64,000 nt of DNA from assembly GCA_036169595.1 (NCBI GenBank), contig CM069766.1, positions 3,607,501 to 3,671,500 of the forward strand. Direction: 5' to 3'. Every line of letters starts with the position of its first letter. Within the stretch, counting starts at the first letter, position 1. This document shows positions 32,713 through 50,822 of the stretch, piece by piece. The notes under the pieces were generated by a model. That model saw nothing but the letters and a program-made list of their open reading frames with translations, had not been told where the DNA came from and searched no databases. A program made the translations under genes and the position numbers. Source of the DNA: Dictyostelium firmibasis (lineage: Eukaryota; Evosea; Eumycetozoa; Dictyosteliales; Dictyosteliaceae).

Positions 32713-33834
32713 TCAATTTGTTTGTTGTTTAAATTTTGCATAACCTTCAATTGGAAAATCAAAAGCTTCATCAATATCTTCTTTTGGTGAATAATATTCT
32801 AAACAACGATAGATTAAATTATCTAAAGCAACGACCATACAATTTAATTTTCCAGCCCAAAGACCACAACCAACGAAACGACGTAATCTTTCGATGAATG
32901 GGACTTTGGGTGCTTTACTTATAATGTCATAAACGGTTTCAGTACGACGAGCGACATCATTCCAATCATACATTGATCTGACTTCTTCATGAGTTTCCAA
33001 TGGTGTCGATTTAAGGTTATTGATTGCATCGGTTAGTTTCTCCTCTAAATCATCACTTTTTGGTTGTGCCAACGATATCATATGTGGTGGTAACACCTCT
33101 GGAACACCACCAACCTTTGTACTAACCACGTAGAGACCACAGCTTGCAGCCTCAACAATCGCAATACAAAATGCTTCTGTCAATGATGAATTTAAAAATA
33201 TATCACCTCTAACCAACACATTTCTAACGTTTGAATGTTTAACACTACCCAATAATTCAACCCTATCATGAAGTTGATGTTTCTCTCTCATCTCTTCCAA
33301 TGATACACGCTTTGGTCCATCACCACCAATTACAAAATGTGCATTTGGAAACTTTTTACAAATATTTGGTATAATATCAATAATTAAATCAATACCTTTT
33401 CTATAAACTAATCTACTCATAATTACAATTGTTACTTTTTTTTTTTTATAATTGTAAAATTAATATGGTTTTTTTTTTTTTTTTTCCTTTCTTGTCTTAT
33501 TACTCACATTTATTTGGATCTCTTTTTGAAGGATCAGGTGTAAATTGTGTAGTATCAACAGCATTCGGAATTACAGATACTAAATGAGGATCCAATTGTG
33601 CTCTTAATACAGTATTCTCTTTACTTGTATTGGATACACAAATAACATGTGATATATCTGATAATGTAAATTTTAATAACTTATTCATATGAATTGAACT
33701 TGCATCTGCAAAACCAAACAATGAATGATCAGTAAAACATGTACTATACCCCATAGTTCTTGCATGTAAAATACTTTCATGTGCAAGTGTTGAAAATGCC
33801 TTTTATATTTTATTATTATTAATAAATAAATTTC

Positions 33835-33879
<45 letters not shown>

Positions 33880-34427
33880 TTTTTTATAATTATATTATGA
33901 CTTACTTGATGACAATGTACAATTTCAATTCTTTCACGAATTAAAATCTTTCTAAATAATGGGAAAGTGAAATATAATGTCGGGAAAGATGATTGATTAT
34001 AAAATGGTGCTTGAGGTATATAATAAACTTTTAAACCATTTGTAACATATCTGATACCAAATCTATCACCATAGCTATGTGTAATAATTATAACTTTATT
34101 TCCTCTCTTTATTAAACATTGTGATAATTGATATAAATGTTCTTCAACACCACCCATATTTGGATAAAAGAAATCTGATACCATCGCAATCCTATATTTT
34201 CTTTCACCGATATTATTTAAATTCGCTATATTATTATTATTGATATTATAGTTATTTATATTATTATTATTATTATTATTTGCATTTTGAAAATTATTAT
34301 TATCAATTCCATCTATATTATTATTATTATTATTTATAATATTATTAATATTATTATTTATATTGTTTATATTATTATTATTATTTATTTCCATGGTATT
34401 TGATTGTGGTTGATGTTGTTGATCCAT
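32713..34427 (-). CDS. pigA: PIG-A, GPI N-acetylglucosaminyltransferase catalytic subunit (3 exons)
   Basis: 511 residues from join(34427-33906, 33799-33508, 33434-32713) on -, phases 0 and 1, donors GTAAGT and GTGAGT. The product adds GlcNAc to phosphatidylinositol on the cytosolic face of the ER, the first step of GPI anchor synthesis. After about 75 Asn/Ile-rich residues the GT-B fold starts: [27 protein letters not shown]. Exon 2 has [13 protein letters not shown] and [17 protein letters not shown]. Exon 3 begins with T+TA (Leu) then [36 protein letters not shown], and the ExxxxxxxE catalytic/donor motif [24 protein letters not shown]. The usual C-terminal membrane anchor is replaced by a weakly hydrophobic stretch ([20 protein letters not shown]). 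Confidence 0.95.
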
Positions 34428-34619
34428 TTTATTATTTGTATAATTCTTGTCTTTGCATTATTTTTAAAAATAAAAAAAAAAAATAAAAAAAAAAAAAAAT
34501 TATTTTTGAGAGTTTTTTTTATTTTTTAATTTTTTTATTTTAAATTGGCGAATACACTCAAATACCTCTTATAAAAAAATAATAATAATATTATTTTTAT
34601 TTTTATTATTATAAAGAGA
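34428..34619. promoter_or_regulatory. Divergent promoter, pigA / FAM32A
   Basis: Only 192 bases separate the two ATGs, so both genes share this region. It is A/T runs with a short mixed patch (TTGGCGAATACACTCAAATA, 34545-34564). No recognised site. Confidence 0.5.
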
Positions 34620-34952
34620 ATGTATTCAAATGTTGTAACAGGTAAATTAAAATTAAAAGGAGATGTTCCTGAAGTACCTTCACATGGTAAAAAAAAGAAA
34701 AAATCTAAAAAAGTTAAAAATGAAACAATAATTGACAAACAGGAACATGACGAAGAAGAAATTAGTAATATTAAAGTATCTAAAACTCTAACAGATGCAG
34801 AGAAGAAACATAAAGAGAAATTAAATAGAAAAGAACAAAAAAGAATTGACAAATTAGTAAATAAATCACATAAAGAGAAAATTGAAGAATATAATAAATA
34901 TTTATCAAGTTTATCAGAACATCACGATGTGCCTAAAGTTGGTCCTGGTTAA
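34620..34952 (+). CDS. FAM32A homologue
   Basis: 110 residues, single exon. The N-terminus has the family motif GKLKLKGD followed by a Lys-rich block (KKKKKSKKVK). The C-terminal half has TLTDAEKKHKEKLNRKEQ, then KSHKEKIEEYNKYLSSLSEH and DVPKVGPG, matching human FAM32A (SKTHKQRVEDFNRHL, LTEHYDIPKVSWTK). FAM32A is a nuclear protein; in human C*/P spliceosomes its C-terminus reaches the active site and helps exon ligation. Length equals the human protein. Intron-free and compact, sharing its promoter with pigA. Confidence 0.92.
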   Translation: MYSNVVTGKLKLKGDVPEVPSHGKKKKKSKKVKNETIIDKQEHDEEEISNIKVSKTLTDAEKKHKEKLNRKEQKRIDKLVNKSHKEKIEEYNKYLSSLSEHHDVPKVGPG

Positions 34953-35093
34953 TTTATAATAGGAAATTTAGTTATAGTAATTATAATAATAATAATAATA
35001 GTAGTAATGATAATAAAATTTTTAAGTGTATATATACAAAAAAATAAAAATAAATTTTATTTTTTTTATTTTTTATTCTTATCATTATTATTA

Positions 35094-37886
<2,793 letters not shown>

Positions 37887-38142
37887 TTTTTGTTTTTGTT
37901 ATATGTACATGTATAATATTAATTATCTGTTATTTCTTTTTTTTTCCAAATAATTTAAAAAAAAAAAAAAAAATCAAAAATAAGTCCCGCCCAAAATTTT
38001 TAAAAAAAATATTTAAATTTTTTTTGGCGCCATGGCATTTTTTAATTTTTTTTTAATTTTTTTTAATTTTTGGGTTTTTTATTTTTTTTTTAATTTTGAA
38101 TTTTTTTATTTAATTCAAAAATAAATATAAAAAAATTATAAA
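37887..38142. promoter_or_regulatory. Divergent ndc80/GCP3 promoter with two E2F-like sites
   Basis: Contains CCCGCCCAAAA at 37986-37996 (other strand TTTTGGGCGGG) and TTTGGCGCC at 38023-38031. Both resemble E2F/DP sites and lie between two genes needed for mitosis. They are the only GC hexamers in an otherwise AT-only spacer. Strong candidate cell-cycle control region; binding itself is inferred. Confidence 0.55.
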
Positions 38143-40901
<2,759 letters not shown>

Positions 40902-41031
40902 AAAAAAAAAATTCAATAAAGTTGCTCAAAAAAAAAAAAAAAAAGAAATTAGATCCAACACTTTTTTGAAATTAAATTGTAATGTTACTTTTATTTGGTT
41001 TTTTTTTTTTTTTTTTTTTTTTTTAAGTTGT

Positions 41032-41935
41032 TTAAAGTAATAATAATAAAATTGAAGATAATAAACCAATGAAAGCAATTGACAAGAATAATTTGTTTGA
41101 ATTATTTTTGTGATGAGTGACATCTTCTTGATTTGGATTAATATCATTATCACCATTTTTAATGTCACTTGTTTCAACGGTTAAATCATGACCAATCAAA
41201 GATGGAATAGTTAAATTTTTTGTTTTTTGATCTGTTTCATAGGTACCTAATGAATCACCTTTACCATCAGTTAAGATCAATGTTGAATCTACTCTAACGA
41301 TGAAACTATTCTTTCCAATTTTTGGTTCAGTTTTTTGTAAACGTACAAAAGCACATGAATAGTATACAGATCCACCACCAGTTCTGGCATCGAATGTTAA
41401 TTCCAATGTACCGAATGAAAAACCCTTGGTATCGAATTCGATATTGGCCATTAAATTTTCATTGTTTACAATTGGGTCCATATCGACAGCATAATAACTA
41501 CTACTTTGATTCATATCATTTTGATTGAAAGTTAATAATTGATGACCTGTTGTATCACCATCATTAAAATATTGAATTGTATATGTATTTGCTGATGTTG
41601 AGTTTTGTTTTGCTTCTAATTGGAAAATACCAAATTCATATGGTGTATTAATATTGATTGGACTATAATTAATTTTTTTTTTTTTTTTTTTTTTATTTAA
41701 TTAGTAGTTGAAAATAAAAAAATATATCATATTATAATTTTAATTGATTTTACTTTACGTCACCATCTACAGATCCCCCATGGCATGGAGATCTGATTTT
41801 ACAACCTTTTGTATATTTATCTTGACAAATTGTTTTTGGAATTGGTTTCGTAAAACCTGCATTAGCATTTACTTGATGATATGATATCCCAAGGAATGCA
41901 ATTAATGAAATTAATAAAAATCTACTAAGATACAT
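41032..41935 (-). CDS. Secreted GPI-anchored protein A, LPMO-like fold (2 exons)
   Basis: 270 residues from join(41935-41754, 41662-41032) on -, phase 2. A signal peptide (MYLSRFLLISLIAFLGISYH, first 20 residues) probably cleaves after VNA, leaving NAGFTKPIPKTIC at the mature N-terminus. Then GCKIRSPCHGG, YEFGIFQLEAK, and FGTLELTFDARTGGGSVYYS with CAFVRL directly after it. Paired Cys and the YYSCA.VR element resemble lytic polysaccharide monooxygenase-type domains. The C-terminus is hydrophobic after a Ser/Asn/His spacer (KLFLSIAFIGLLSSILLLLL), a GPI signal. A tandem paralogue lies at 42447-43615. Copper chemistry seems unlikely because the first mature residue is Asn. I know no established function. 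Confidence 0.8.
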
Positions 41936-42446
41936 TGTTTTTATTTAAAAGTACTATTATTTTATTTGTAATTGTAATAGAAAAGATTAAAAAATATAAA
42001 AATAAAAAAAAAGAAAATTATTTTGGTTTCAAAATTTTATTTTTTATTTTATTTTATTTTTATTTTCATGTTCAAATTCTATTATTTGGTTGTGTGTGGT
42101 GTGGTAATAATGTAATAACTAAAAAAAATATTTTTTATTGAATAGTGTGGTTTTTTTAATGAAAAAAAAAATAATGAAAATAGATATAATATCTATTTGT
42201 TCATTTTGTGGTTTTAAGGGGGTGTTTATTAATTTTTTTTTAATTTTTCATTATTCAAAAAATTATAATAAAATAAAATTTTTTAATGGATTATAAAAAA
42301 ATTGAAAATTAATTGATAATAAATAAAAAAAAATAATAATTGGTGGTGGTGTTTTAAATTGATTTTATTTTTTATTTAATAATTCTTTTAAACTAGATTA
42401 TTTTTTTTTTTTTTGGTAAAAAAAAAAATAATTGGTTAAAAAATTT
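41936..42446. promoter_or_regulatory. Upstream region of GPI-protein A with G/T-rich boxes
   Basis: Upstream of gene A and downstream of gene B. The tract TTTGGTTGTGTGTGGTGTGG (42085-42104) is followed by AGTGTGG (42145-42151), AAGGGGGTGTT (42217-42227) and TGGTGGTGGTGTT (42342-42354). On the gene strand these are CA-rich. They resemble GBF-binding G-boxes of late developmental genes. Inferred. Confidence 0.45.
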
Positions 42447-43615
<1,169 letters not shown>

Positions 43616-44172
43616 TTTTATTTTGTTTTGTAATTTATAAAAAAAAAAATTATTTTATATTAAAAGTATTGTTGTTATAAAATGTATTATTATAGTTTAA
43701 AAAAATTAAAAATAATAAAACTATTATTGTTTTAATGATTTTATTAATAATTTAAGTTTTTGTACTTATTAAAAAAAAAAAAATGTTTGATTTTATACCA
43801 TTTTTTTTTTTTTTTTGTTTGTAAAAAAAAAAAAAAGAAAACATATATGTCAACTATTTGTTCCCCAAATGGATCTATTTTATCTATATGTATGATTGAT
43901 TGATTTTTTAGAAATATAGTTAACAATTTTTCTATTTTGGGTGTGTTAAAAAAAATAAAAATTTTTTTTTTTTTTTTTTTTTTTTTTGTTTTTTTTTTTT
44001 TTTAAAAAAAAATAAAATACTTATTTTGTGCAATAAAAAAAAAAAGTTTTTATTAATCAATTTTTATCTAATACTAGAATAATTTTTAAAAAAAAAAATG
44101 AAACAATAAACTTTATAATTTTATTTAATTTTTTTTTTTTTTTTAAAAAAAAAAAACATTAAGAATAAATAA
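43616..44172. promoter_or_regulatory. Divergent promoter, GPI-protein B / msh4
   Basis: AT-rich with one G/T-rich box TTTTGGGTGTGTT at 43935-43947 (CA-rich AACACACCCAAAA on the gene B strand), about 320 bases before gene B. Also a mixed patch at about 43845-43880. The msh4 side shows only A/T runs. Confidence 0.45.
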
Positions 44173-47100
44173 ATGATGAATAGGATAGGTGGTACTATCG
44201 CTAATAATATATCGTTTTATAAAAAATTAAATAACTCTCAATTACCTACACAGCCGCCCCCGCATAAACAACCACAACACCAATTAAATTTACAAAATAA
44301 AAATGATAAAATAATAAATAATAAAAAGTATCACGACGAAAAAGATATTGAATTTATTTTTGATGATTATGACGATAATGGTGAAGAAATTGATAATGAT
44401 GATAATTTTGATGAAGAAATAGAACTAAATGATATAAATAATGAAGAAAGCATTGAAGGCGATCTAGATGACTTAGATTTTGACTTTGAACCCACAATAG
44501 TTTATAATAACAAAACAACTACAACTAATAATTTACCTACATTAATTTTTCCAAAACCAAACTACGAAACCTTAAACTCAAACAAAATAACAAATCAAAT
44601 AAACCCAAGTAATAAAGAAATTGATGAAAATGATTTAATATTGATTTCAAAACCAAAAATAACAATTCCAGTTAAAACACCACGATTATCAACTAATGAT
44701 TTAAATTCTAAACCAATAAATTCTATTTTATATTCCAAAAAATTGTCACATACAATCAATACACCAAAAGTATCAAAATCATTTTCATCAATTCAAAACT
44801 CAATAAGAAAATCTGGGGTCAATAGCATAAATCAAGATAATATTTCCCCAAACAGTAAAATTTTAAAAAATAAAACAAATTATCTTAATAGTGGTTCAAT
44901 AGTTTCAATTTGTGAAAACCGAACGAGAGAAATTGGCTATTCTTCCTATAGTATTGAAAGTGGAGCGATTGAAACTGGTCAATTCTGTGATTCTCAAACA
45001 TATTTTCATTTATATACAAAACTCTACATATTAAACCCTTCAATTATTGTTATACCACCAATAGAACAAAATAGAGAAATGGTTAAATTAATAGAATTTG
45101 CATATCCAAATGTAAAAATAATATCAATTGTAAAGAAACTATTTAATGAAAATGATGGGATATCTTTAATGGCCCAATACTGTTTAATCGACAAATTATC
45201 AATAATTGAAAAGTTTACAAAAGATAAAGTTTTATCTCAATCAAGTTTTAATGCACTAATTAAATATTTAGAACAAGATGGAATAATGTTTGTAAAGAAT
45301 TGTGTTCGTATCAAGTATTCTGGTAGTGAAAATTCAATGCAAATTGATGCTGAAACTATAAAAAACTTGGAATTAACTCATAGTTCTAAAGATGGTAGTA
45401 GAAATTGCACATTGTATCAATCGATTAATAATACATCAACTTCTCAAGGCTCGAGGTTATTAATTAGTGCAATTGTACAACCATCAAAAGATTTTGATAT
45501 TATTAAACATCGTCAAAATGCAATTAAACAATTACTTTCAAATCAAAGAGTAATCTTTACAATTACACCATTATTATCAAAGATTCAAGACATCGATAAG
45601 ATTTTACTACTATTTTCACAACAAACAAAACAAGTTACAATTAAATTAATTGAATCGGCAATTAAGTGTTTTATTGATTTTAAACAAATTTTTGAACTTT
45701 TACCAAAGATTACAAATTTATTAAACAGTGGTTCAATTTGTGAGAATCCAATGTTGAATCTAATAAAAGAAAAATTATCAAATGAGACAAATAATTTATT
45801 AGTAACAGAAAGTTCAAAAGTTTTAAATGTTAATTTAAATTTTCAATCCAAAAATGAGCAACAACAGCAACAACAAGCTAATAAAGTAAATTATAAGATT
45901 ATAATGTATATAAAAGATGGTGTAAATGGTTTATTAGATGTTTGTAAGAAAACCTATAAAGAAACTATTGATGATATTAATAAACTAACAAGATACTATC
46001 AAGATCAATTTAAATTACCACAATTAAAACTACAACATTGTCAAACTAAAGGTTATTATTTTTCATTACCATGTAAAAATAAATCACTCTTTCATTTACC
46101 AAATGTTTTCATTCGTTCAACCTATAGAAATCAAAAATATTATTTCTTTAGTGAAGAATTATCTTCGCTATCAAGAAGAAGTAGAGAAGTTTTTGAAGAG
46201 ATTATTATACTTTCAGCACAATCCATTGAAAAACTAATTGAATTCTATCGTTCACATATTTCCGAACTTTATAATATTTCTGAATCAATTTCACTATTGG
46301 ATTTTTTAGTGTCTGGTGCTTTATATTCACTACAATTGGAGCAAAGTGTTTGTCCGGAAATGTTTAATGGTAGAGGTCCTTTAGCTATTAAATCTGGTTA
46401 TCATCCATTGCAATTGAAAAAATCAAAGAAACAAGAGTCCTATTCAAACTGTTTTGTACCAAATGACACTCTAATAAATGAAACCGCCTCTTTTCAATTG
46501 ATTCATGGTTGTAATATGTCTGGTAAATCAACATACATTCAACAAGTTGCTCTTTTAACTATTGTTGCCCATATTGGTTATTTTTTGCCAGCTGAATTTG
46601 CAACAGTACCTATGGTCGATCAAATCATTAGTAGACTAGGTACATCTGATAATATTCAATCCAATGCTAGTACTTTTATGACTGAAATGAAAGAAATCTC
46701 TTACATCTTGGAGAATGCAACCGAAAGTAGTTTGGTTATTATTGATGAATTGGGTAGAGGTACCTCCAATATGGATGGATCTTCAATCGCTTGGTCAATT
46801 AGTGAACATCTATCAATGATTGGTTGCTACACTCTCTTTGTAACTCATTATCAACAACTTTTAAACCTTGCAACATTCTATGCCAATATTAGAGTTTACC
46901 ACTTTCAAGTATCAAAAGACCTTACAGGTATAAAATATAATTATCTCTTGAGTGAAGGTGTTTCATCAATCAATAGCTATGGTATTGATACAGCTGAATT
47001 GGCTGGAATTGATTCAAAAGTAATTCAATCTTCTAAAATAATAAGAGATCTATTGGAATCAAAATCAAATAACCAAATTAATACGAATAATCAATCTATT

Positions 47101-47235
47101 AATCAATATCATCATCCATCTAGAGATTCCTATCAATTGCTTCAAAAATTATTAAATTTAAAATTCTCTAAATTATCAAATATTCAACTAAAAAACTATT
47201 TATTAAAGTTAAAAGATGATTTTAATTTTAATTAA
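44173..47235 (+). CDS. msh4: MSH4, meiotic MutS homologue
   Basis: 1020 residues, single exon. MSH4 with MSH5 forms a clamp that stabilises meiotic crossover intermediates. About 250 N-terminal residues are low complexity and acidic, without the mismatch-recognition domain I of MSH2/6, as expected. The core begins near ISICENRTREIGYSSYSIES. Lever/clamp helices follow (LLISAIVQPSKDFDIIKHRQ). The ATPase is intact: Walker A GCNMSGKST (Cys where most MutS have Pro), TFMTEMKEISYIL, Walker B VIIDELGRGTSNMDG, and THYQQLLNLATFY. Closest by motif to MSH4 (STFMKEMKEIAYIL). A short low-complexity tail ends the protein. In social amoebae meiosis happens in the macrocyst, so expression there is expected. 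Confidence 0.92.
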   Translation: MMNRIGGTIANNISFYKKLNNSQLPTQPPPHKQPQHQLNLQNKNDKIINNKKYHDEKDIEFIFDDYDDNGEEIDNDDNFDEEIELNDINNEESIEGDLDDLDFDFEPTIVYNNKTTTTNNLPTLIFPKPNYETLNSNKITNQINPSNKEIDENDLILISKPKITIPVKTPRLSTNDLNSKPINSILYSKKLSHTINTPKVSKSFSSIQNSIRKSGVNSINQDNISPNSKILKNKTNYLNSGSIVSICENRTREIGYSSYSIESGAIETGQFCDSQTYFHLYTKLYILNPSIIVIPPIEQNREMVKLIEFAYPNVKIISIVKKLFNENDGISLMAQYCLIDKLSIIEKFTKDKVLSQSSFNALIKYLEQDGIMFVKNCVRIKYSGSENSMQIDAETIKNLELTHSSKDGSRNCTLYQSINNTSTSQGSRLLISAIVQPSKDFDIIKHRQNAIKQLLSNQRVIFTITPLLSKIQDIDKILLLFSQQTKQVTIKLIESAIKCFIDFKQIFELLPKITNLLNSGSICENPMLNLIKEKLSNETNNLLVTESSKVLNVNLNFQSKNEQQQQQQANKVNYKIIMYIKDGVNGLLDVCKKTYKETIDDINKLTRYYQDQFKLPQLKLQHCQTKGYYFSLPCKNKSLFHLPNVFIRSTYRNQKYYFFSEELSSLSRRSREVFEEIIILSAQSIEKLIEFYRSHISELYNISESISLLDFLVSGALYSLQLEQSVCPEMFNGRGPLAIKSGYHPLQLKKSKKQESYSNCFVPNDTLINETASFQLIHGCNMSGKSTYIQQVALLTIVAHIGYFLPAEFATVPMVDQIISRLGTSDNIQSNASTFMTEMKEISYILENATESSLVIIDELGRGTSNMDGSSIAWSISEHLSMIGCYTLFVTHYQQLLNLATFYANIRVYHFQVSKDLTGIKYNYLLSEGVSSINSYGIDTAELAGIDSKVIQSSKIIRDLLESKSNNQINTNNQSINQYHHPSRDSYQLLQKLLNLKFSKLSNIQLKNYLLKLKDDFNFN

Positions 47236-47405
47236 CAAATATATATAATCAAATAGAAAAAAAAGAAAAAAAATAAAGCTACTCTTGTTTCCATTGTCTT
47301 CTAAGAAAATAATATTTCGTAAAAATTAAAAAAAAATAAAAAAAAATAAAAAATTATAAAAAAAACAAAGATATTAATTCACGTGATGTCACCAATAAAA
47401 AAAAT

Positions 47406-47441
<36 letters not shown>

Positions 47442-48264
47442 AACGAACCATTGTGATATTATCCTTTGTTGCTAAGAAATTTAAAAAAAAACCGTAAAAC
47501 ATCAAATTGTGTTAAAAAAAAAAAAAAATCTAAAATGTTTTGAATTAATGAAAATATAAATTAAGTAAATTTTTTGAAAAAAAAAAAAAAAAATAGTTAA
47601 TTTTCTTCACTTTTCCCACACCAATAAATATCTAAATAAAAAATCCGATATTTTTTTGCGAACCACTACAAAAAAAAAAAAAAAAACCTTCCCATATTTC
47701 CATTATTTTTTTTATTTTTCTTTAAAATCCTCAATGCAACGATTGGAGTGCCAATAATAACAGAACCTTTGCCAAACCATTTGACATAAAAAATAAAAAA
47801 AAAAAAAGAAAAAAAAAATAAAATAAAATAAAATAAAAAAAAAAAAAAAGAAAAAGTAGATTTTTTTTTGATCACAGTTTTTTATTTTTAATTTTTTTTT
47901 TTTTTTTTTTTTATTTTTTATTTTTTTTTGTTTTTTCAAAAAAAAAAATATTTTTTCAACGTAGTCTCTAGTACTACCACATAAATTAAATTTTTCAAAA
48001 AAAAAAAAAATAAAAAAAAAACAATAACTAAAATACAATAACAATAAAATAATAACAGTTATAGAATTATTTCAAAAAATAACAATAAAATACAATAACA
48101 ATAATAAAATAGAAAAACACTTTATTTCACTGAATTTTTTTAGCACCCTAATTTCAAGAAGTGGTAAATTATCAAAAAAAATAAAATAAAAATAAGAAAA
48201 GTTAGTTTTTCACCATACACACTCACCCCCCCACACAAAATTTAATAATAACGGCCACAATTCC

Positions 48265-48299
<35 letters not shown>

Positions 48300-48441
48300 T
48301 TATTTTTTTTTATTATCACTATTTTATTATTATTATTTTTTTTGATATTCCCAAAAAAAAAAAAAACATCAATAAAATGTACTCTTACTTGTAGGTTAAT
48401 ACAAAATGGGAATGGAAAAATTATGTGTGTCATTCTCATAA

Positions 48442-48484
<43 letters not shown>

Positions 48485-48592
48485 GACAATCACTTTAAAA
48501 TAATATCTACCCCCCCCACTCCTATTATTTTAATTATTTATTTTATTTTATTTTATTTTTATTTTTATTTTTATTTTATTTTTATTTATATG

Positions 48593-48640
<48 letters not shown>

Positions 48641-49308
48641 CAAAAAAAAAAATTCTTTGTATTTGTGTTAAATGTTTTTTTTTTTTTTTTTATTTTAATT
48701 TTTCATTCACAAAGATAAAATCCTCTAAAAATAAATTGTTTTGTTTATAAATAAAACAAGAAACTTTAATTAAAAAAAAAAAAATAAAACTAAACATAGA
48801 TCATTTTTTATTTTATTTTTTTTTTATTTTTTTTTTTTTTTATAATTACAGTCGCAAAAATATAAAAAAAGAAAAAAAGAAAAAAAAAACCCAATATTTT
48901 TGTGATTTATCATTTCATATTACACATATATACAAAATAAATATTATAACAAAAGACCACATATTTTGAGGCTTTTTCTTTTTTCTTTTTTTTTTTTTAA
49001 AGTTTTTTTTTTTTTTTTTTTTTTTTTACAAAAACACATTCACACACAATCTCCATCAATCTTGCCGACATTGGATTTTAATCCTGTCTCACATTTTCTC
49101 AAACTTAAAAATAGTATTGTTTTTTTCTTTTTTTTTTTTGATTATCACTGTTTTTCAAAAAGTTGAGAACAACCTTTCACTTTTGTTTTCTTTTTTTTAT
49201 TATTATTCTTTTTTTTCTTTTTTTTCTTTTTTTTTTTTTTTTTTAAATTTCCTTGTATTTTTTTTTTAAAAATTATAATTTTAATTTTATTATTTTAATA
49301 ATACATCG

Positions 49309-49339
<31 letters not shown>

Positions 49340-49594
49340 ATACACCAAAATCACAATCTAAGAAAAAAAAAAAAAAAAAGATTTAAAAAGATTTTTAAAA
49401 AAAAAAATAAGATTTAAAAAAATAATTGAAAAAAAAAAAAAAAAAACAAAAATAGATTATCTGTGATAATCTTTTTTTTACATAAACACAAAAAATTTTG
49501 TTTATTTATTTTATCGTCCTCACTTTTATCATTTCAAATAATTTTTTCTTTCCATCACCTTTTTTAAAAAAAAAAAAAAAAAAAAAATTTAAAA

Positions 49595-49624
<30 letters not shown>
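47236..49624. other. Long intergenic region, msh4 / RhoGAP-like
   Basis: 2.4 kb of mostly A or T runs. Non-random parts: TTCACGTGATGTCACC at 47379-47394 (E-box CACGTG), a mixed patch 47441-47482, a coding-like island 47735-47790 with open minus-strand frames, CACACTCACCCCCCCACACA at about 48217-48236 and CCCCCCC at 48510-48516. 48965-48973 holds the complement of the GCCTCAAAAA motif seen upstream of erkB. TATATA at about 49316-49338 is close to the next gene. No RNA gene recognised. Confidence 0.5.
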
Positions 49625-49629
<5 letters not shown>

Positions 49630-50771
49630 ATCAATATTTTTAAATAAAAAGTCAATTGAGACTAATAATTTTATTTTTATTGACAATCGTCCAAAAAATA
49701 TAAAAATTGTAGATAAAATAAAAACATCAACAGTTGAATTCTTTCACTCAATACAAAAACATATACAGCAATTGAAAGCAGAACATAAAAATAGCGAAAC
49801 TAATAATAATTTAAATAATAGAAGTCAAAGTGAGGAAAATATAAATAACTATATTCAAAATCATTTCAATCCTCCACAACCACAAAAAAAAAGAAATATT
49901 TTATTCATTTTTCAAAATTTAATAAACAGCGGCAATAATAATAATAATAATAACTGTAATAGTAATAGTAGTAGTAATAATAGTACACCCTCAACATCAC
50001 CTTTATCAACGCCAAGAGGAGGTAATTCACCAAGATCAACAAATTCACCTAGGTCAGCAAATTCACCAAGAGGAGGAAATAATTCACCAAGATCATCAAA
50101 TTCACCAAGAAATCAATTTTCAGAGTCGACCAATACCGCCACCATCGATAATAATCAATTTGATATAACATTTAACATGGTTGTTGAAAAAGAACGTGTT
50201 ATTTTAACAGTAAGAGTTCCAGAAGTTGGATTAACCAAAAAGATATTATTTGATAAAGTTGAAACTATAAAGGATGCAATTCTATTAGTGATTGAAAAAT
50301 TACCACCTGGTTGTTTAGATGCATCAGAATATAATTTATTTTTACCACAAAAGAATCAATGGTGTAAAATTGATTCACGTTTTTCAAAATATCAATTTAA
50401 AGAGAATCAAGAGATTGAATTTAAAAAAGATTCAAGAGGTGGTGTATCACATATGTTATCAAATGTTGGTAATTTATTAACAAGACCATATAGAACGATC
50501 TATATTAAGTTACCTGAAATTGTAACAGTTGGTACTTTACCACCACTTCAAACCAATGGTCAAATTGGTGATTTACCATCATTAAATAATAATAATATAA
50601 ATAATAATAATAACAATACCGCTAGTGGTAGTTTATCAGCATCAACATCAACATCAAATTTACAAAGTTCACAATCTGCAAGTAATTCATCAAGTAATTC
50701 ACCAATTATTCATAGACGTAGAACTTCATCATTTTCTTATGATCCAAATATTCATCTTTCATCATTGACAC

Positions 50772-50822
<51 letters not shown>

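Noticed and set aside
44173-47235. pms1 and msh4 as a repair gene cluster
   Set aside because: They are 38 kb apart with unrelated genes between, so there is no basis for a functional cluster.
47236-49624. tRNA or other RNA genes in the longest spacer
   Set aside because: No TTCGA-type T-loop with paired arms or other RNA hallmark found by eye on either strand.
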